Shown piece after piece: positions 39,732-48,961 of a stretch of 64,000 bases of DNA. How positions within the stretch are numbered: the stretch's first letter is position 1; each line of letters begins with the position of its first letter. The stretch covers positions 2,914,001 to 2,978,000 of the forward strand of contig CAWGOT010000003.1 in NCBI GenBank assembly GCA_963824275.1, read 5' to 3'. The translations under genes and the position numbers were made by a program. The stretch comes from JANXQG01 sp963824275. GTDB lineage: Bacteria; Planctomycetota; Planctomycetia; Pirellulales; Thermoguttaceae. Under the pieces are notes generated by a model that ran no database searches, was not told the origin of the DNA, and saw only the letters and a list, made by a program, of their open reading frames with translations.

Positions 39732-40205
39732 TTACCTTTCCGACGACAAGTCGATCTGGCTGGTTCCCGCGCCGGGGCGCGCGGTGCTCCGGATCGCCGC
39801 GGCGTACGCCCCTTGGGCTCGGCCGGCCGCGCGGAGCTGCTGCAGCCGGTTCGCGGTGGCGTCGCGCTTGTGGACCATGATCTCTTCACACCGCTTCTCA
39901 TGGCTTACAATCTCCTTGAGCAGCGTTTCGCATTCCTCAACCAGGCGGGCGCAGGCGGCGCGGTCTTGCGGCGAGCGCCACTGCCGCTGCTCGGGGTCTT
40001 GCCCTCGATACGGGTCCAGCGCCTTTTCGATCCGCTGAATATCGCTCAAGGGCTTTTGTTTCACGGAAAGCGCGTCCAGCAAGCCGGTGACGTTGCCCTG
40101 GTCGATCAGTTCCAACTGGCGGCGGCCCAAGTCGCGAAGCTGCACCAGGCAGGTGTATTTCGCCCGCACGAGCTGCATCAGGATGTCGGTAGGCAAGTTG
40201 GTCAT
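39732..40205 (-). CDS. flgN: FlgN-like flagellar chaperone
   Basis: 157 residues, helical and coiled-coil throughout (LRDLGRRQLELIDQGNVTGLLDALSVKQKPLSDIQRIEKALDPY), the pattern of FlgN, which escorts hook-filament junction proteins FlgK and FlgL to the export machinery. Those partner genes are not in this window. Its stop is 10 bases before the histidine kinase start, so the three are probably co-transcribed. Low sequence conservation limits certainty. Confidence 0.75.
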   Translation of the reverse strand: MTNLPTDILMQLVRAKYTCLVQLRDLGRRQLELIDQGNVTGLLDALSVKQKPLSDIQRIEKALDPYRGQDPEQRQWRSPQDRAACARLVEECETLLKEIVSHEKRCEEIMVHKRDATANRLQQLRAAGRAQGAYAAAIRSTARPGAGTSQIDLSSER

Positions 40206-40231
40206 CGGACTATAAGCTGTACGTATTTGGG

Positions 40232-40330
40232 TAGGGTGGGACCAGCTCGCGTAGCGAGCGCCGGCCCACCAATCGGATCATTGTCGTCGCTGGTGGGCCG
40301 GCGCTCGCTACGCGAGCTGGTCCCACCCTA
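40232..40330. repeat. Perfect 40-bp-arm hairpin, TAGGGTGGGACC element
   Basis: Arms 40232-40271 and 40291-40330 are perfectly complementary (TAGGGTGGGACCAGCTCGCG and so on) around a 19-base loop. Lies between the TPR gene and flgN, where it could act as an attenuator or terminator. Best-conserved member of its family here. Confidence 0.9.
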
Positions 40331-40352
40331 CGGTCTATGCGGTCGCTTCCCT

Positions 40353-42962
40353 TCATAAACTGCACAGGCGATCGAGCAGATCGCCCCATTGTTTGCGGTT
40401 GAAGTTCGTGGTTTGTTCGAAACGGGCCTCGGGCGCCCCACTTGAAATCAAGCGTCGCAGGGCCAGGCGGGCCTGCTCCAGCGACGTGCGGGCCTCGGCC
40501 GGCCGGTCCATCTGCCGGTAGACGTTGGCAATCTGCAAATAGGCGTCGAGCACCTCCGGGTCCGTCGCGTAGTGGTTTGCCGCCGACTGGTAGGCCCTCA
40601 GGGCCTCCGGGTAACGCTCCAAGGCGAAATAGGCGCCGCCCACGGCAAAGCGGGCATTTCGCAGAACGGCCTTTTCCTCGGCGGTCATGTCCTCCGCATC
40701 GCGGCGGCTGAGCTTGTCTTGCAAATACCCGTAGGCCTCCAAGGCCTGTTGCAACAGCCGGCGGCTTTCGCCGGCGCGCTCGCCGCGGGCCGCGGAGGAA
40801 ACCTCCTTCTCCAGCCCCGCTTTCAACTCCATGGCCCGCCGCCGCGAGCTGTCGGCCAGCAGGTAGCGGGCGACCGTCGCCTGCGAGGCGTCGGGGTAAC
40901 GCTCGAGCGCTTCGTGCAGCCGCTCGATCGCCTCGCGATCGCGCGCGATGCCGTGCAGGAGCTCGCCCAGGGCGAAGAGCGAGTCGCGCCATTCCTTGCT
41001 GGCCGGCGTCAATTGCTCGCCGTCGAGGTTGTCCTGCAAGAGGCTCTCGGCCAGCTTCTGGTCGCCCAGATTCACCGCCGCCCGGCTTGCCAAGAGCCTT
41101 GCCCGATAGACGGCCACGTCCCGCGGATGCTGCTGAATGCACTCCTCGAGCGATTCCAAGGCCTGTTTCGTTTCTCCCAGCGAGAGCTCGGCCTCGCCCA
41201 GATCGGCCAGGGCCTGGGCTTGCCGCAAGTGGGTCTCGTTGCGCAAGTACAGCCGCAGCATGGCGGCCGCATGGCGGAAGTCGTGGCCGGCAAGGTAGGC
41301 GCCGGCACTGTTCCAAAGCTGCTCCGGATACTGGCGGGTTGTAAATTGTTCGCGGGCCACCTCCGTCAGCGTGTCGCCGGCCCGGCGGAACTGCGTGCGG
41401 GCCTGCTTGCGGAGCGACTCGGCCCGCTCGGGCGGCAAGTGCTCGGCCTGCTCCATGAGGTTTTCGCCCCAGGTGTGATAGATCTGGGCCGTCAACTGCA
41501 ATGCCTGGTCCTTGGGCATGAGATGCACGAGCGACGTGCTGATCTCCACGCCTGTTGCCCATTTTTCCGCCTTCACGTACTCCTGGCAGACGCGGAGGAG
41601 CGTCGATTGCACTTGCGACAACGTGATCCACGGGTTGTGGAACTCGTCCTGCCGGGCGCAGCCCGCCACCAGCCGCCGATAGGCAAGCACCGCCTCTTCA
41701 TGGCGGCCCATGCGGCGGCCGATGTCGCCCTGCTGGTACAACGCCGCCAGGTCCTCGGGCGAGTCCGGGAAGAGCCGCGAGGTCCGCTCCATCTGATTGA
41801 GGGCTGCGGGCAGATCGCCCAGTTCCATCATGCACAGTCCGATCAGGTAGCTTGCCTGCCGGGCCACGCGCTTGTCGCCCAGGTCTTGGCTCAGCGCCCG
41901 GCGGAAAGACTCAAGTGCCAGACCGAACTTGGCCTTGCTGCCGTCGTCGGATTTTGGATTTTGGATTTCCGATTTTCCGCTTGGGAGTGAAGCCTGTGCG
42001 GCGGCGTTCGGAAGTTTATTCCCGTTTTCCTTTTGATTTTTGTCTCCATTTGTTTCATTTGTTTCGGATTTCGGATTTCGGATTTCGGATTTTTCGCCCT
42101 CTGCTGCTTTCTGCAGCGCCTGGCCTTCCGCCAGCGCCAGTCTGCCGCGGAGCAGCGAGATCTCGCTCCGCAGCAAGGGGTTATCCGGTATTTTGTCCAA
42201 GGCCGCGACACATTCCTGGCCGCGATTCATCCGCAGGAGAATCTCCGCCTGTGCCACCAGCACCTGCCGCTGCTGGAGATCGCCAAATTGCGGATCGGAG
42301 AGCAGTTTCTGGCTTTCCGCCAGGGCTTTATCGAGCTCCGGCGGTTGGACGCCCATGCGGGCCTCGATCAGCAGCAAGCGGATCTCGCGCGCCCTATCCG
42401 CATTCTTGGCCAGCGCCTCTTCCAGCACCGGCAAGGCCTCTTCCAAGCGGCCGCAGCGGCAAAGGCTCTTGCCCAGCAGGTACAGGCCGGCCGGCTCGCG
42501 ATTCGCCGGAAAGCCTCGCTCCCGCGAGCGCGCCAGATAGAGCGCGGCCAGGCGAAACGTCTCCGCCCGCTCTTTGCCGCTGGCCTCTTCCGCGGCGGCG
42601 GCGTCAAGCGTTCCCAGGATGAAGTCGGGGCCGCCCCAATCTTCCGTAGTAATGTCCTTGCTGACAGCCAGGCGCTCGGCCATGCCGCGGGCCTCGGCCG
42701 TGTTGCCACGATCCAATGCGCCGAGGGCCATGGCCAGCGTGACGGGTTTGGGCGGCGGTTTGCGATTGCGCAGGATCTTGACCGTCGAGACGACGCCCAC
42801 CACGACGGCCAGGTTGACCGCCAAGACCAGCAATACGCGGAAGCGATCGGCCAGCAGTCTTCCCAACCCAGCCCGCAGCCTGCCGGCGCCGGGTGCCCGC
42901 TTGCGGGTGGCGTCCGCCTCGGGTGGCTCCGCCTCGGGCGATTTGGGAAAGTTCTTGGCCAT
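40353..42962 (-). CDS. Membrane-anchored TPR protein
   Basis: 869 residues from ATG 42962. One membrane segment (about 35-60: FRVLLVLAVNLAVVVGVVSTV), then many tetratricopeptide repeats to the C-terminus, e.g. LGKSLCRCGRLEEALPVLEEALAKN, ALAELGEAELSLGETKQALESLEE-like and ALERYPEALRAYQSAANHY. Function probably scaffolding; relation to flagella is suggested only by location upstream of flgN. A Lys/Asn/Ser-rich stretch at about residues 290-340 (EGEKSEIRNPKSETN ... SGKSEIQNPKSDD) is coded by a GGATTTC element lying in the gene and interrupts the repeats. Confidence 0.85.
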   Translation of the reverse strand: MAKNFPKSPEAEPPEADATRKRAPGAGRLRAGLGRLLADRFRVLLVLAVNLAVVVGVVSTVKILRNRKPPPKPVTLAMALGALDRGNTAEARGMAERLAVSKDITTEDWGGPDFILGTLDAAAAEEASGKERAETFRLAALYLARSRERGFPANREPAGLYLLGKSLCRCGRLEEALPVLEEALAKNADRAREIRLLLIEARMGVQPPELDKALAESQKLLSDPQFGDLQQRQVLVAQAEILLRMNRGQECVAALDKIPDNPLLRSEISLLRGRLALAEGQALQKAAEGEKSEIRNPKSETNETNGDKNQKENGNKLPNAAAQASLPSGKSEIQNPKSDDGSKAKFGLALESFRRALSQDLGDKRVARQASYLIGLCMMELGDLPAALNQMERTSRLFPDSPEDLAALYQQGDIGRRMGRHEEAVLAYRRLVAGCARQDEFHNPWITLSQVQSTLLRVCQEYVKAEKWATGVEISTSLVHLMPKDQALQLTAQIYHTWGENLMEQAEHLPPERAESLRKQARTQFRRAGDTLTEVAREQFTTRQYPEQLWNSAGAYLAGHDFRHAAAMLRLYLRNETHLRQAQALADLGEAELSLGETKQALESLEECIQQHPRDVAVYRARLLASRAAVNLGDQKLAESLLQDNLDGEQLTPASKEWRDSLFALGELLHGIARDREAIERLHEALERYPDASQATVARYLLADSSRRRAMELKAGLEKEVSSAARGERAGESRRLLQQALEAYGYLQDKLSRRDAEDMTAEEKAVLRNARFAVGGAYFALERYPEALRAYQSAANHYATDPEVLDAYLQIANVYRQMDRPAEARTSLEQARLALRRLISSGAPEARFEQTTNFNRKQWGDLLDRLCSL
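41945..42095. repeat. GGATTTCGGATTT element inside the TPR gene
   Basis: Left part TCGGATTTTGGATTTTGG, right part GTTTCGGATTTCGGATTTCG. Here both parts run in the same orientation, unlike the spacer copies. Read in frame as a 50-residue insert. Confidence 0.8.
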
Positions 42963-43219
42963 GAAAGTCGATAGAAGAGTAAACGCGATTGTCGGCGCCG
43001 CGCTCGTAATGCCGCCTTCAGGCGGCTTCTCGCCCAATTTCCGCGAGCAAACCTACGGCTCTCCTGGTCCGCGCCGCGGCATGCGCAGCGCAAAACGGGG
43101 ATGCGGCGGGGAGTATGTACCCGAAAATCCTGCGCACGTGTCAATGCACGTTTGGGGGGGAGATTCTGGATCCCGAAGGCGGAAGGCGATCCAGCCGGTC
43201 AAAGCACAAAAGCCGAAGG

Positions 43220-43405
43220 CCAAAATTCGAAATCCGAAATCCGAAATCCGAAACAAATCCGAAATTCGAAAAAGGAAAAAGGAAATCCAAACCCCCAAAC
43301 CCCCGATGCCTGCCCTGGGTGTGTTTTGGACCTTTGGAATTTCTGTTTTGAATTTGCTTCGGATTTCCGATTTGTTTCGGATTTCGGATTTGAGATTTCG
43401 GATTT
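43220..43405. repeat. GGATTTCGGATTT two-armed element upstream of the TPR gene
   Basis: Left arm CGAAATCCGAAATCCGAAAC, centre with AATCCAAACCCCCAAACCC, TTTTGGACCTTTGGAATTTC, right arm GTTTCGGATTTCGGATTTG. Lies between the hydrolase stop and the TPR start. Confidence 0.88.
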
Positions 43406-43410
43406 TTCCC

Positions 43411-44247
43411 CTACGCCAGGGTCTCGGAGTGCGCCTTGCTCCCCGTGATTTGCTCGATGATCCAGCGATCGACGTCGGAGAGCATTTGCGGCGAAATCTC
43501 ATGGCCGCAGGGATAGAGCCGCAGGGTAATCGACATCCCCGCGGTGTGCAAAAGGCGAAGGTCGTCGCAGACCTGTTGCTCGCGATAGACCGTGCTGCGG
43601 CGGCCCGTGGCCAGGAAGACCGCCAACTGCCGGGCCTCCGGCAGGCGGGAGAGCGGAGCGCCGCCTGTCGGCAGGCGTCCACCCAGCGAGAGCGCCCCGG
43701 CGAACTTGTAGGGGTGGTTCATGGCGACGCGAAAGGCCATCGTACCGCCCGTATCGAAGCCGGCCAGGAAGATCCGCCGCGGATCGATGTTGAAGCGGCG
43801 GAAGGTCATTTCGATCGAGTCGAAAATTCGCTGCTCGGCCTGCTGCAGGCCGTGCTCGTCGTCGGACCAGCCATAGACCGCTTCTTCCGACCTCGCGGCG
43901 ATGATCCCTGCTTGCGGAGCGAGGCTCACGCCCCGCGGCGCCACGGCCACGTAGTTCCGCATGCTCACCAGCGGCATGATCCGCAGCAACTGCCGCTCGT
44001 CCGCGAGCGGCCCGTGCAGCCAGACCAGGAGCGGATAGGAATAGCCCGGTTCGTAGTGCAGCGGCGCGAAGGTCGCATGCACCGTGTCCTGCTGCGCCGT
44101 GCTGAACAGGCCCGACTCGATTTCGAAGGTGACGGGCGGAACACCGCGCTCGCGCGAGGCAACGACTGCCGGGGTTGGCCCATGGGTGATTCCTCGGGAG
44201 AACGTGAGGTAGGGATTGCTGCGCCGCGCGCTGCGATGGTGCGGCAC
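43411..44247 (-). CDS. Alpha/beta hydrolase, phospholipase/carboxylesterase-like, nucleophile Ser replaced
   Basis: 278 residues. Fold markers: YSYPLLVWLHGPLADERQL (oxyanion strand), IFLAGFDTGGTMAFRVAMNHP (nucleophile elbow), and GHEISPQMLSDVDRWI with the catalytic His. In this family the elbow is normally G-F-S-Q-G-G; here it reads G-F-D-T-G-G, so the nucleophile serine is Asp. That is either an inactive protein or an Asp nucleophile as in dehalogenases and epoxide hydrolases. No signal peptide. It is the gene upstream of the TPR gene; no functional link is evident. Confidence 0.82.
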   Translation of the reverse strand: MPHHRSARRSNPYLTFSRGITHGPTPAVVASRERGVPPVTFEIESGLFSTAQQDTVHATFAPLHYEPGYSYPLLVWLHGPLADERQLLRIMPLVSMRNYVAVAPRGVSLAPQAGIIAARSEEAVYGWSDDEHGLQQAEQRIFDSIEMTFRRFNIDPRRIFLAGFDTGGTMAFRVAMNHPYKFAGALSLGGRLPTGGAPLSRLPEARQLAVFLATGRRSTVYREQQVCDDLRLLHTAGMSITLRLYPCGHEISPQMLSDVDRWIIEQITGSKAHSETLA

Positions 44248-44418
44248 CCGAATGCGAAAGCGTGAATCTCCAAACTCTATGCGTTTGCAGGCAGTCTGTC
44301 AACTGCATTCCACGCCGCGAATTTCGCCGCGAAACCGTCGTTTCCGACGAAGCTTGGCGGTGGAAAAAATGTGGGCGGCTGCGGCGCAGTTTTTGCTGCG
44401 GCGGGCGGTAAGTCCTTG

Positions 44419-44812
44419 CTAGGGTGGGCCAAGCTCCGGGATGCAGGATGCGGGATGAAGGATGAAGGATGAAGGATGAGAGATGAGAGATGAGGGATGA
44501 GGGATGAGGGATGAGGGATGAGGGATGAGGGATGAGGGATGAGGGATGAGGGATGAGGGATGAGGGATGAGGGATGAGGGATGAGGGATGAGGGATGAGG
44601 GATGAGGGATGAGGGAGGGGGGTGGCCTTCTTCCAAGGTTTCGGTCAGGAGGAGGACTGACGAGGCCAAGCATCTATGCTAGCAATGCCAGCACCCAGCG
44701 CGAAAGTGCAAGGCGCCGTGTGGTCCAAGAAGCAGGGTGGGCCGAGCCGACCATGCTGCCCACGCTGCCCGCGGGCATCCCTCATCCTTTATCCCTCATC
44801 CTTCCTTCTCAC
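44419..44812. repeat. Long GGATGAG heptamer array and flanking hairpin
   Basis: The 548-base stretch between the hydrolase and sulfotransferase genes contains no gene. It opens with TAGGGTGGGCCAAGC, then about 24 tandem heptamers (GGGATGA, 44447-44615), a short unique part, AGGGTGGGCCGAGC at 44737, and the complementary CATCCCTCATCCTTTATCCC at 44779-44800. Confidence 0.9.
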
Positions 44813-46019
44813 CGTACCCGTAGCGCTCGAAAAAGCCCGCCCAGCGGCGGCCAATTTCCCCAGCCAACTCGGGCGGAAGCTGATACCGGTTGGTCTTGTA
44901 ATCGGCCTTCTGGTCGAAGTAGGTCTTCATTTGTGGAAGCACTTTTTCGAATCCGCCCAGATTCAATTCCTCGTAGACCCGTTGCATTTGCTGGATCGGC
45001 TCGGCCACGAGGTCCTCGTACCGCACTTCGCAGAATTGCCCTGCGGGGATCAGGCCGCGGTCGCGCTCGAAGACCTCGTACATTCGTGTAAACGTCTTGA
45101 AGACGTACTCGTCCAGCCCTTCGTAGGTCGGCACCTGCAATCCGTCGTTGCGGTACAGCCGTTTCCAGAGGTTGATCGTGGAGGGGAAAATCACCAGCGG
45201 GTTGCGCACGATGTGGATGAAGCGGGCCTTGGGGAACATCTCCAGCAAGACCTTGATGCGGAAGGTATGCGGCGGCGACTTCAAGACGATCCGCCGCGGC
45301 GTTCGCACCGTGAGACACTTCAGAAACCACATCAGGCCGTCTTTCCAAGCGGCGCGCGTGCCGGGCGGCACGTCCGCCAACTCGAAGAACTCCTGGTATT
45401 GCGGCGGGTGGTTGGGAAAGGCGATCGTCTGGTAGGGCGACGGCAGGCCCATGTTGCACAGCGCGAATTCATCCTCTTGAGGGCAGTCCCACCCCGCGGC
45501 CATGTTATCCATCGGCCGCTGTTTGGGCAGCAGGCCCCAGAGCAGCGGCCGGAAAACGGGGGCCGAAATCAGAAAATGGTTCGGGCAGAAGCAGTCGAAG
45601 GTGTTCGAATACGTGTGCCGCTCGTCCAGCACCAGCAGTTCGTGCAGGAGCGTCGTGCCCGACCGCCAGTGGCCGATCACAAAGACCGGATCGCCCTGGA
45701 GTTGCGTGCGGGCGATGCGTCTTCCCCAGAAGAGCGTTTGCAGCAGGCCCAGCCCGTAGTTCATGATGCTCAAGAGCGACATCAGCACCGCCATGGCCCA
45801 GCGGCGGGGTGATATATGAAAGCGATTCCGCACCAGCATGGGGTACCAGCCCTTGGCCGTCATGCCGTCCCAAAACCGCAGGAACCAGGGCTTATCGGTA
45901 TAGCCTCCGGAGCCGAGGCCGTCGGATTTCTTGGGCAGGGGCGCGGAGTTGGGTGATTGAGCGGCATCATCAGCCTTGGCGGAGGGCTTGTCCTGCCTTT
46001 GATCTTGCGCGGTTGACAT
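44796..46019 (-). CDS. Sulfotransferase
   Basis: 407 residues from ATG 46019. PAPS 5'-phosphosulfate loop FVIGHWRSGTTLLHELL and 3'-phosphate loop RFIHIVRNPLVIFPSTINLWKRLY are clear. A hydrophobic segment (WAMAVLMSLLSIMNYGLGLLQ) near the N-terminus suggests membrane association. C-terminal ARG/Y-rich region as in planctomycete sulfotransferase_3-type proteins. It transfers sulfate from PAPS to an unknown acceptor, perhaps a surface glycan. The ATG upstream at 46151 would add repeat-free but unlikely N-terminal sequence. Stop lies in the heptamer repeat. Confidence 0.9.
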   Translation of the reverse strand: MSTAQDQRQDKPSAKADDAAQSPNSAPLPKKSDGLGSGGYTDKPWFLRFWDGMTAKGWYPMLVRNRFHISPRRWAMAVLMSLLSIMNYGLGLLQTLFWGRRIARTQLQGDPVFVIGHWRSGTTLLHELLVLDERHTYSNTFDCFCPNHFLISAPVFRPLLWGLLPKQRPMDNMAAGWDCPQEDEFALCNMGLPSPYQTIAFPNHPPQYQEFFELADVPPGTRAAWKDGLMWFLKCLTVRTPRRIVLKSPPHTFRIKVLLEMFPKARFIHIVRNPLVIFPSTINLWKRLYRNDGLQVPTYEGLDEYVFKTFTRMYEVFERDRGLIPAGQFCEVRYEDLVAEPIQQMQRVYEELNLGGFEKVLPQMKTYFDQKADYKTNRYQLPPELAGEIGRRWAGFFERYGYGEKEG

Positions 46020-46212
46020 ATTGGTTCGAGGGGAAAAGCGCGGCGATTGAGCAACTCCATGATAGCAGGTGCGGCGGGCGGGGCAAGACAGGAAAATTTG
46101 GAGGGCGGCAGCGGGGAGTGCTTTTCTTTCAGCCATGCTTGGTTGCCGCACGGTCGCCGTGGGGTATATAATGACCTCGCGCTAGGGACACAGACACGGT
46201 AGCGACACGGCC

Positions 46213-46937
46213 ATGCACATCTCGGTAGCCGGTCTTACGAAAACCTACGGCAGGCACCGCGCGCTGGACGGGATTTCGATGGAGATCGAGCCCGGCCAGA
46301 TCGTGGCGATTCTCGGGCCCAACGGCGCAGGCAAGACCACGCTCCTGCGCGTGCTGGCGACGATCGCCGCGCCGAGCGCGGGCGAGGTGCGTCTCGATGG
46401 CGAATTGCTCCGCCGCGATAGGATCGATCTCCGCCGCCGCTTGTTTTTCCTTCCCGATACGCCCTATGTCCTTTACGGGACCGCTATTCGCCACATCGGC
46501 ATGGTCCTGCGGCTGTACGAGGCCGACCGGCCGGCGATCGAGGAGCGGGTGCTGGAACTGCTCCGCGAGTTCGACCTCCTGCCGTTGGCCGACGTCCGGC
46601 TCGGCGGGCTGTCGCGGGGCGAGCTGTACAAGGCGGCCCTGGTGGCCCTGATCGCCGCCGATCCCGAGGTCTGGCTGTTCGACGAGCCGTTTGCCTCGGG
46701 CATGGACCCGCGCGGCATCGCCGCGCTCCGCAATCAGGCCAAGGCGGCCGTCGCGCGGGCAGAACGGTGATCTACTCGACCCAGATCATGGAAGTCGCCG
46801 AGCGTTTTTCGGACCGGGTATGCATCCTTCACAAGGGCCGCGTCGAGGCCCTGGACAGCGTCGACCGGCTCCGCGCGGCAAGCGGGCGAGCGGGTGACGT
46901 GCTGGAGACGATCTTGGCCGCGTTGCATGCCGACTGA
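46213..46937 (+). CDS. ABC transporter ATP-binding protein (pair 1, one frameshift)
   Basis: About 241 residues; the frame breaks near 46765 and continues as TVIYSTQIMEVAERFSDRVCILHKGRVEALD. Walker A GPNGAGKTT, signature LSRGELYK (unusual, Arg in place of the first Gly of LSGGQ), Walker B VWLFDEPFASGMDPRG. Very similar in wording to the ATPase at 56851, e.g. RRDRIDLRRR, FLPDTPY and IRHIGMVLR. Inner-membrane export pair with the downstream permease. Confidence 0.9.
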
Positions 46938-46961
46938 GCCTTTCTCGTTGTGGGCCGTATC

Positions 46962-48756
46962 ATGAGATGGAACGTGTCGCCCCTGGAAAAAACGCTTCGC
47001 CGCAGCGTCCGGGCCGAGGTTCGCGCCTCGCCCGCGCTGTGGGATGCCTACCGCCGCCGCCGAACGCCGTGGTGGCGAAAAGCACTGTCGATAATTCTGG
47101 CGTTGGCGTGCCTGAACTTCTTGCCCATCGGGCTTGTGCTCATGCCCGTCTCACTCTCGTTTGCACTCGCGGCGCCCGTCATCAAGCCGCATTTCGCGGT
47201 GCCGGATGCCGCCCTCCAGGGGAGTCGGATTACGATGGCGTTGGCGGCCTTGTTCCTGACCGGCTGGGGGTTGATGGTAGCAGCGGCGTCCAACGCGCTC
47301 AACGCACTGGGCCGGCAGACATCGGCCTGGTTGGACATTAAGGCGACCGGCCCGGCGGCCTTCGCGTTCCTTCCGGTCCGCGATCGCCCCCACTGGTTCA
47401 TGCCGGTCCGCGATCTGCTCCTATTTGGCGTTTGTGTAATTTGGCTGGGCCTGCCTGCCTACGCGGCCGTGGGTTGGGCCAATCAGCTCTCGGTCTTACA
47501 ATGGGTTGCGGGCGCTCTCTTGCTCGGTCTTCAACCACTAATGTTGGCCGCGGCGCTGGTGCTCGGGACGATTGCCGTGCCCCGATTTTTCAGTGGTCCG
47601 GCCGCCCATATCGTGGGCGCTGGCATGGCTTGCCAGCATGTTCGCCGGACTCTCGCTGGCGCTAGCGCCGCCTGCTGGCGCAATGCTCGTTGCGCCGTTG
47701 TTCCTGATCCTGCCCAGCGGTTGGGGCAATGCCGCAATTGAATTCGGCTTGATCGAAGGGCATGCGGCCGGATGGCTGTTCCTGGTCCCCGTGGTGGCGG
47801 CCATCGCCGTGGCGTCCCGGCGGCTGGGGGGCGAGGTCCGCGAATTCGCCATCGATGGTCTGGGCCGAGTGCGGCCCGTTTTTGACGATCCCGCCGGGTA
47901 TCCCGCGGCCTGCTTTGCCGCGCCGCCGGCCCTGGCCGAGACCGCGTCCCAGTCGGGGCCCTCGGCCGTCGGACGCAATGACATTCCGGACGCGGTGGAG
48001 GAGATCCAGCGCCGTGCCTTTCTCGCCCCGCGATTGGGCGAGCCTCGGCTGGATCGAACGCATGGCCACGTCGGGCCTCGGCCCGCGCGAGCGAACCGTT
48101 CTGGAATCACTTCATCGTTCGCGGCCCTGGTGGACCCGGCAGTGGGTTTGGATGTGCATGGTGCTCGCGGTCGTGGCGGCTATCGTGCCTGGCTGGCTGG
48201 TGCATGCGGAGTGGTGGATCCCATTGGCCGGGCTTCACGCCTTGTGGATATCGCAGGTCGGCCTGAGGAGCAAGCCGGAGGAAACGCTTGGGATGATGTC
48301 CGGGCTGATCGCCGCGCTTCCCGTCTCGTTTGACGAAATTGCGTCGCTGCGGGCAAGGGTCTGGTTTCGCCAGGCAATCTCGTGTCTAGGGCCGCTGGCC
48401 GCTTTCGGCTGGCTGGTTGCCTGGCGCCAAGGGGTCTCGCCATTGGACGGCCTGCTCCAGGTCGCGACGACCTTTCTCCTTTATGGGGCGGGTGTCCTAC
48501 TGGGAACTTGCTTGCAAGTCTCTCTCGGCACCAACGATTCGGCCAGGCTCGGCATGCTGTTGCTGTGGTCGATTGGCCGGGGGCGGTCGGCGTAGGGGCT
48601 TTTATTGTGGTCTTGCTTTCGCGCTACCCGAATTGGAACTTCGCCCTTGCGTCGGGCTGTCTGATCCTCTCGTTCGCCTTCTGGCGGCTCTACCGCCGGA
48701 TCTTCAACCGCGGCGAGATCGATCTGATCGGGCGCGGCACTGGGGCCAGACCTTGA
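46962..48756 (+). CDS. ABC-2-type permease (pair 1, several frameshifts)
   Basis: About 597 residues across shifts near 47600, 48010 and 48590. Starts MRWNVSPLEKTLRRSVRAEV. At least ten hydrophobic segments, e.g. ALSIILALACLNFLPIGLVLMPV, LLLFGVCVIWLGLPAYAAVGW, WALAWLASMFAGLSLALAPPAG, WVWMCMVLAVVAAIVPGWL, LLQVATTFLLYGAGVLLGTC and AFIVVLLSRYPNWNFALASGC. Same layout as the permease at 55080. Partner of the preceding ATPase, 25 bases downstream. Substrate unknown. Confidence 0.75.
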
Positions 48757-48847
48757 CTGCCAACTTCTCAGACTGAAAAACGTCCCCACCGATCCCGCGT
48801 CGGTGGAAGGGATGACTGACCAGCTAAAACGGGCCGACGGCGAGTAT

Positions 48848-48931
48848 TTTGCGTGTTCCAGCGACCGCCGCGTGGTGCCGGCCGCCGGGCCCGGCGGCCG
48901 GCACCACGCGGCGGTCGCTGGAACACGCAAA
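48848..48931. repeat. 84-bp perfect palindrome between convergent genes
   Basis: 48848-48889 is the exact reverse complement of 48890-48931, with no loop; it opens TTTGCGTGTTCCAGCGACCG and the centre is CCGCCGGGCCCGGCGG. Lies between the stop of a plus-strand gene (48756) and a minus-strand gene (48962), so a bidirectional terminator is the likely role. Confidence 0.95.
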
Positions 48932-48961
48932 GTGGTGTGATGCCGCGTCTTAGCTGAACAG

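Noticed and set aside
44419..44673. Frames encoding (PHPSSLI)n peptides
   Set aside because: Direct translation of the GGATGAG array; no start signals and no protein-like composition.
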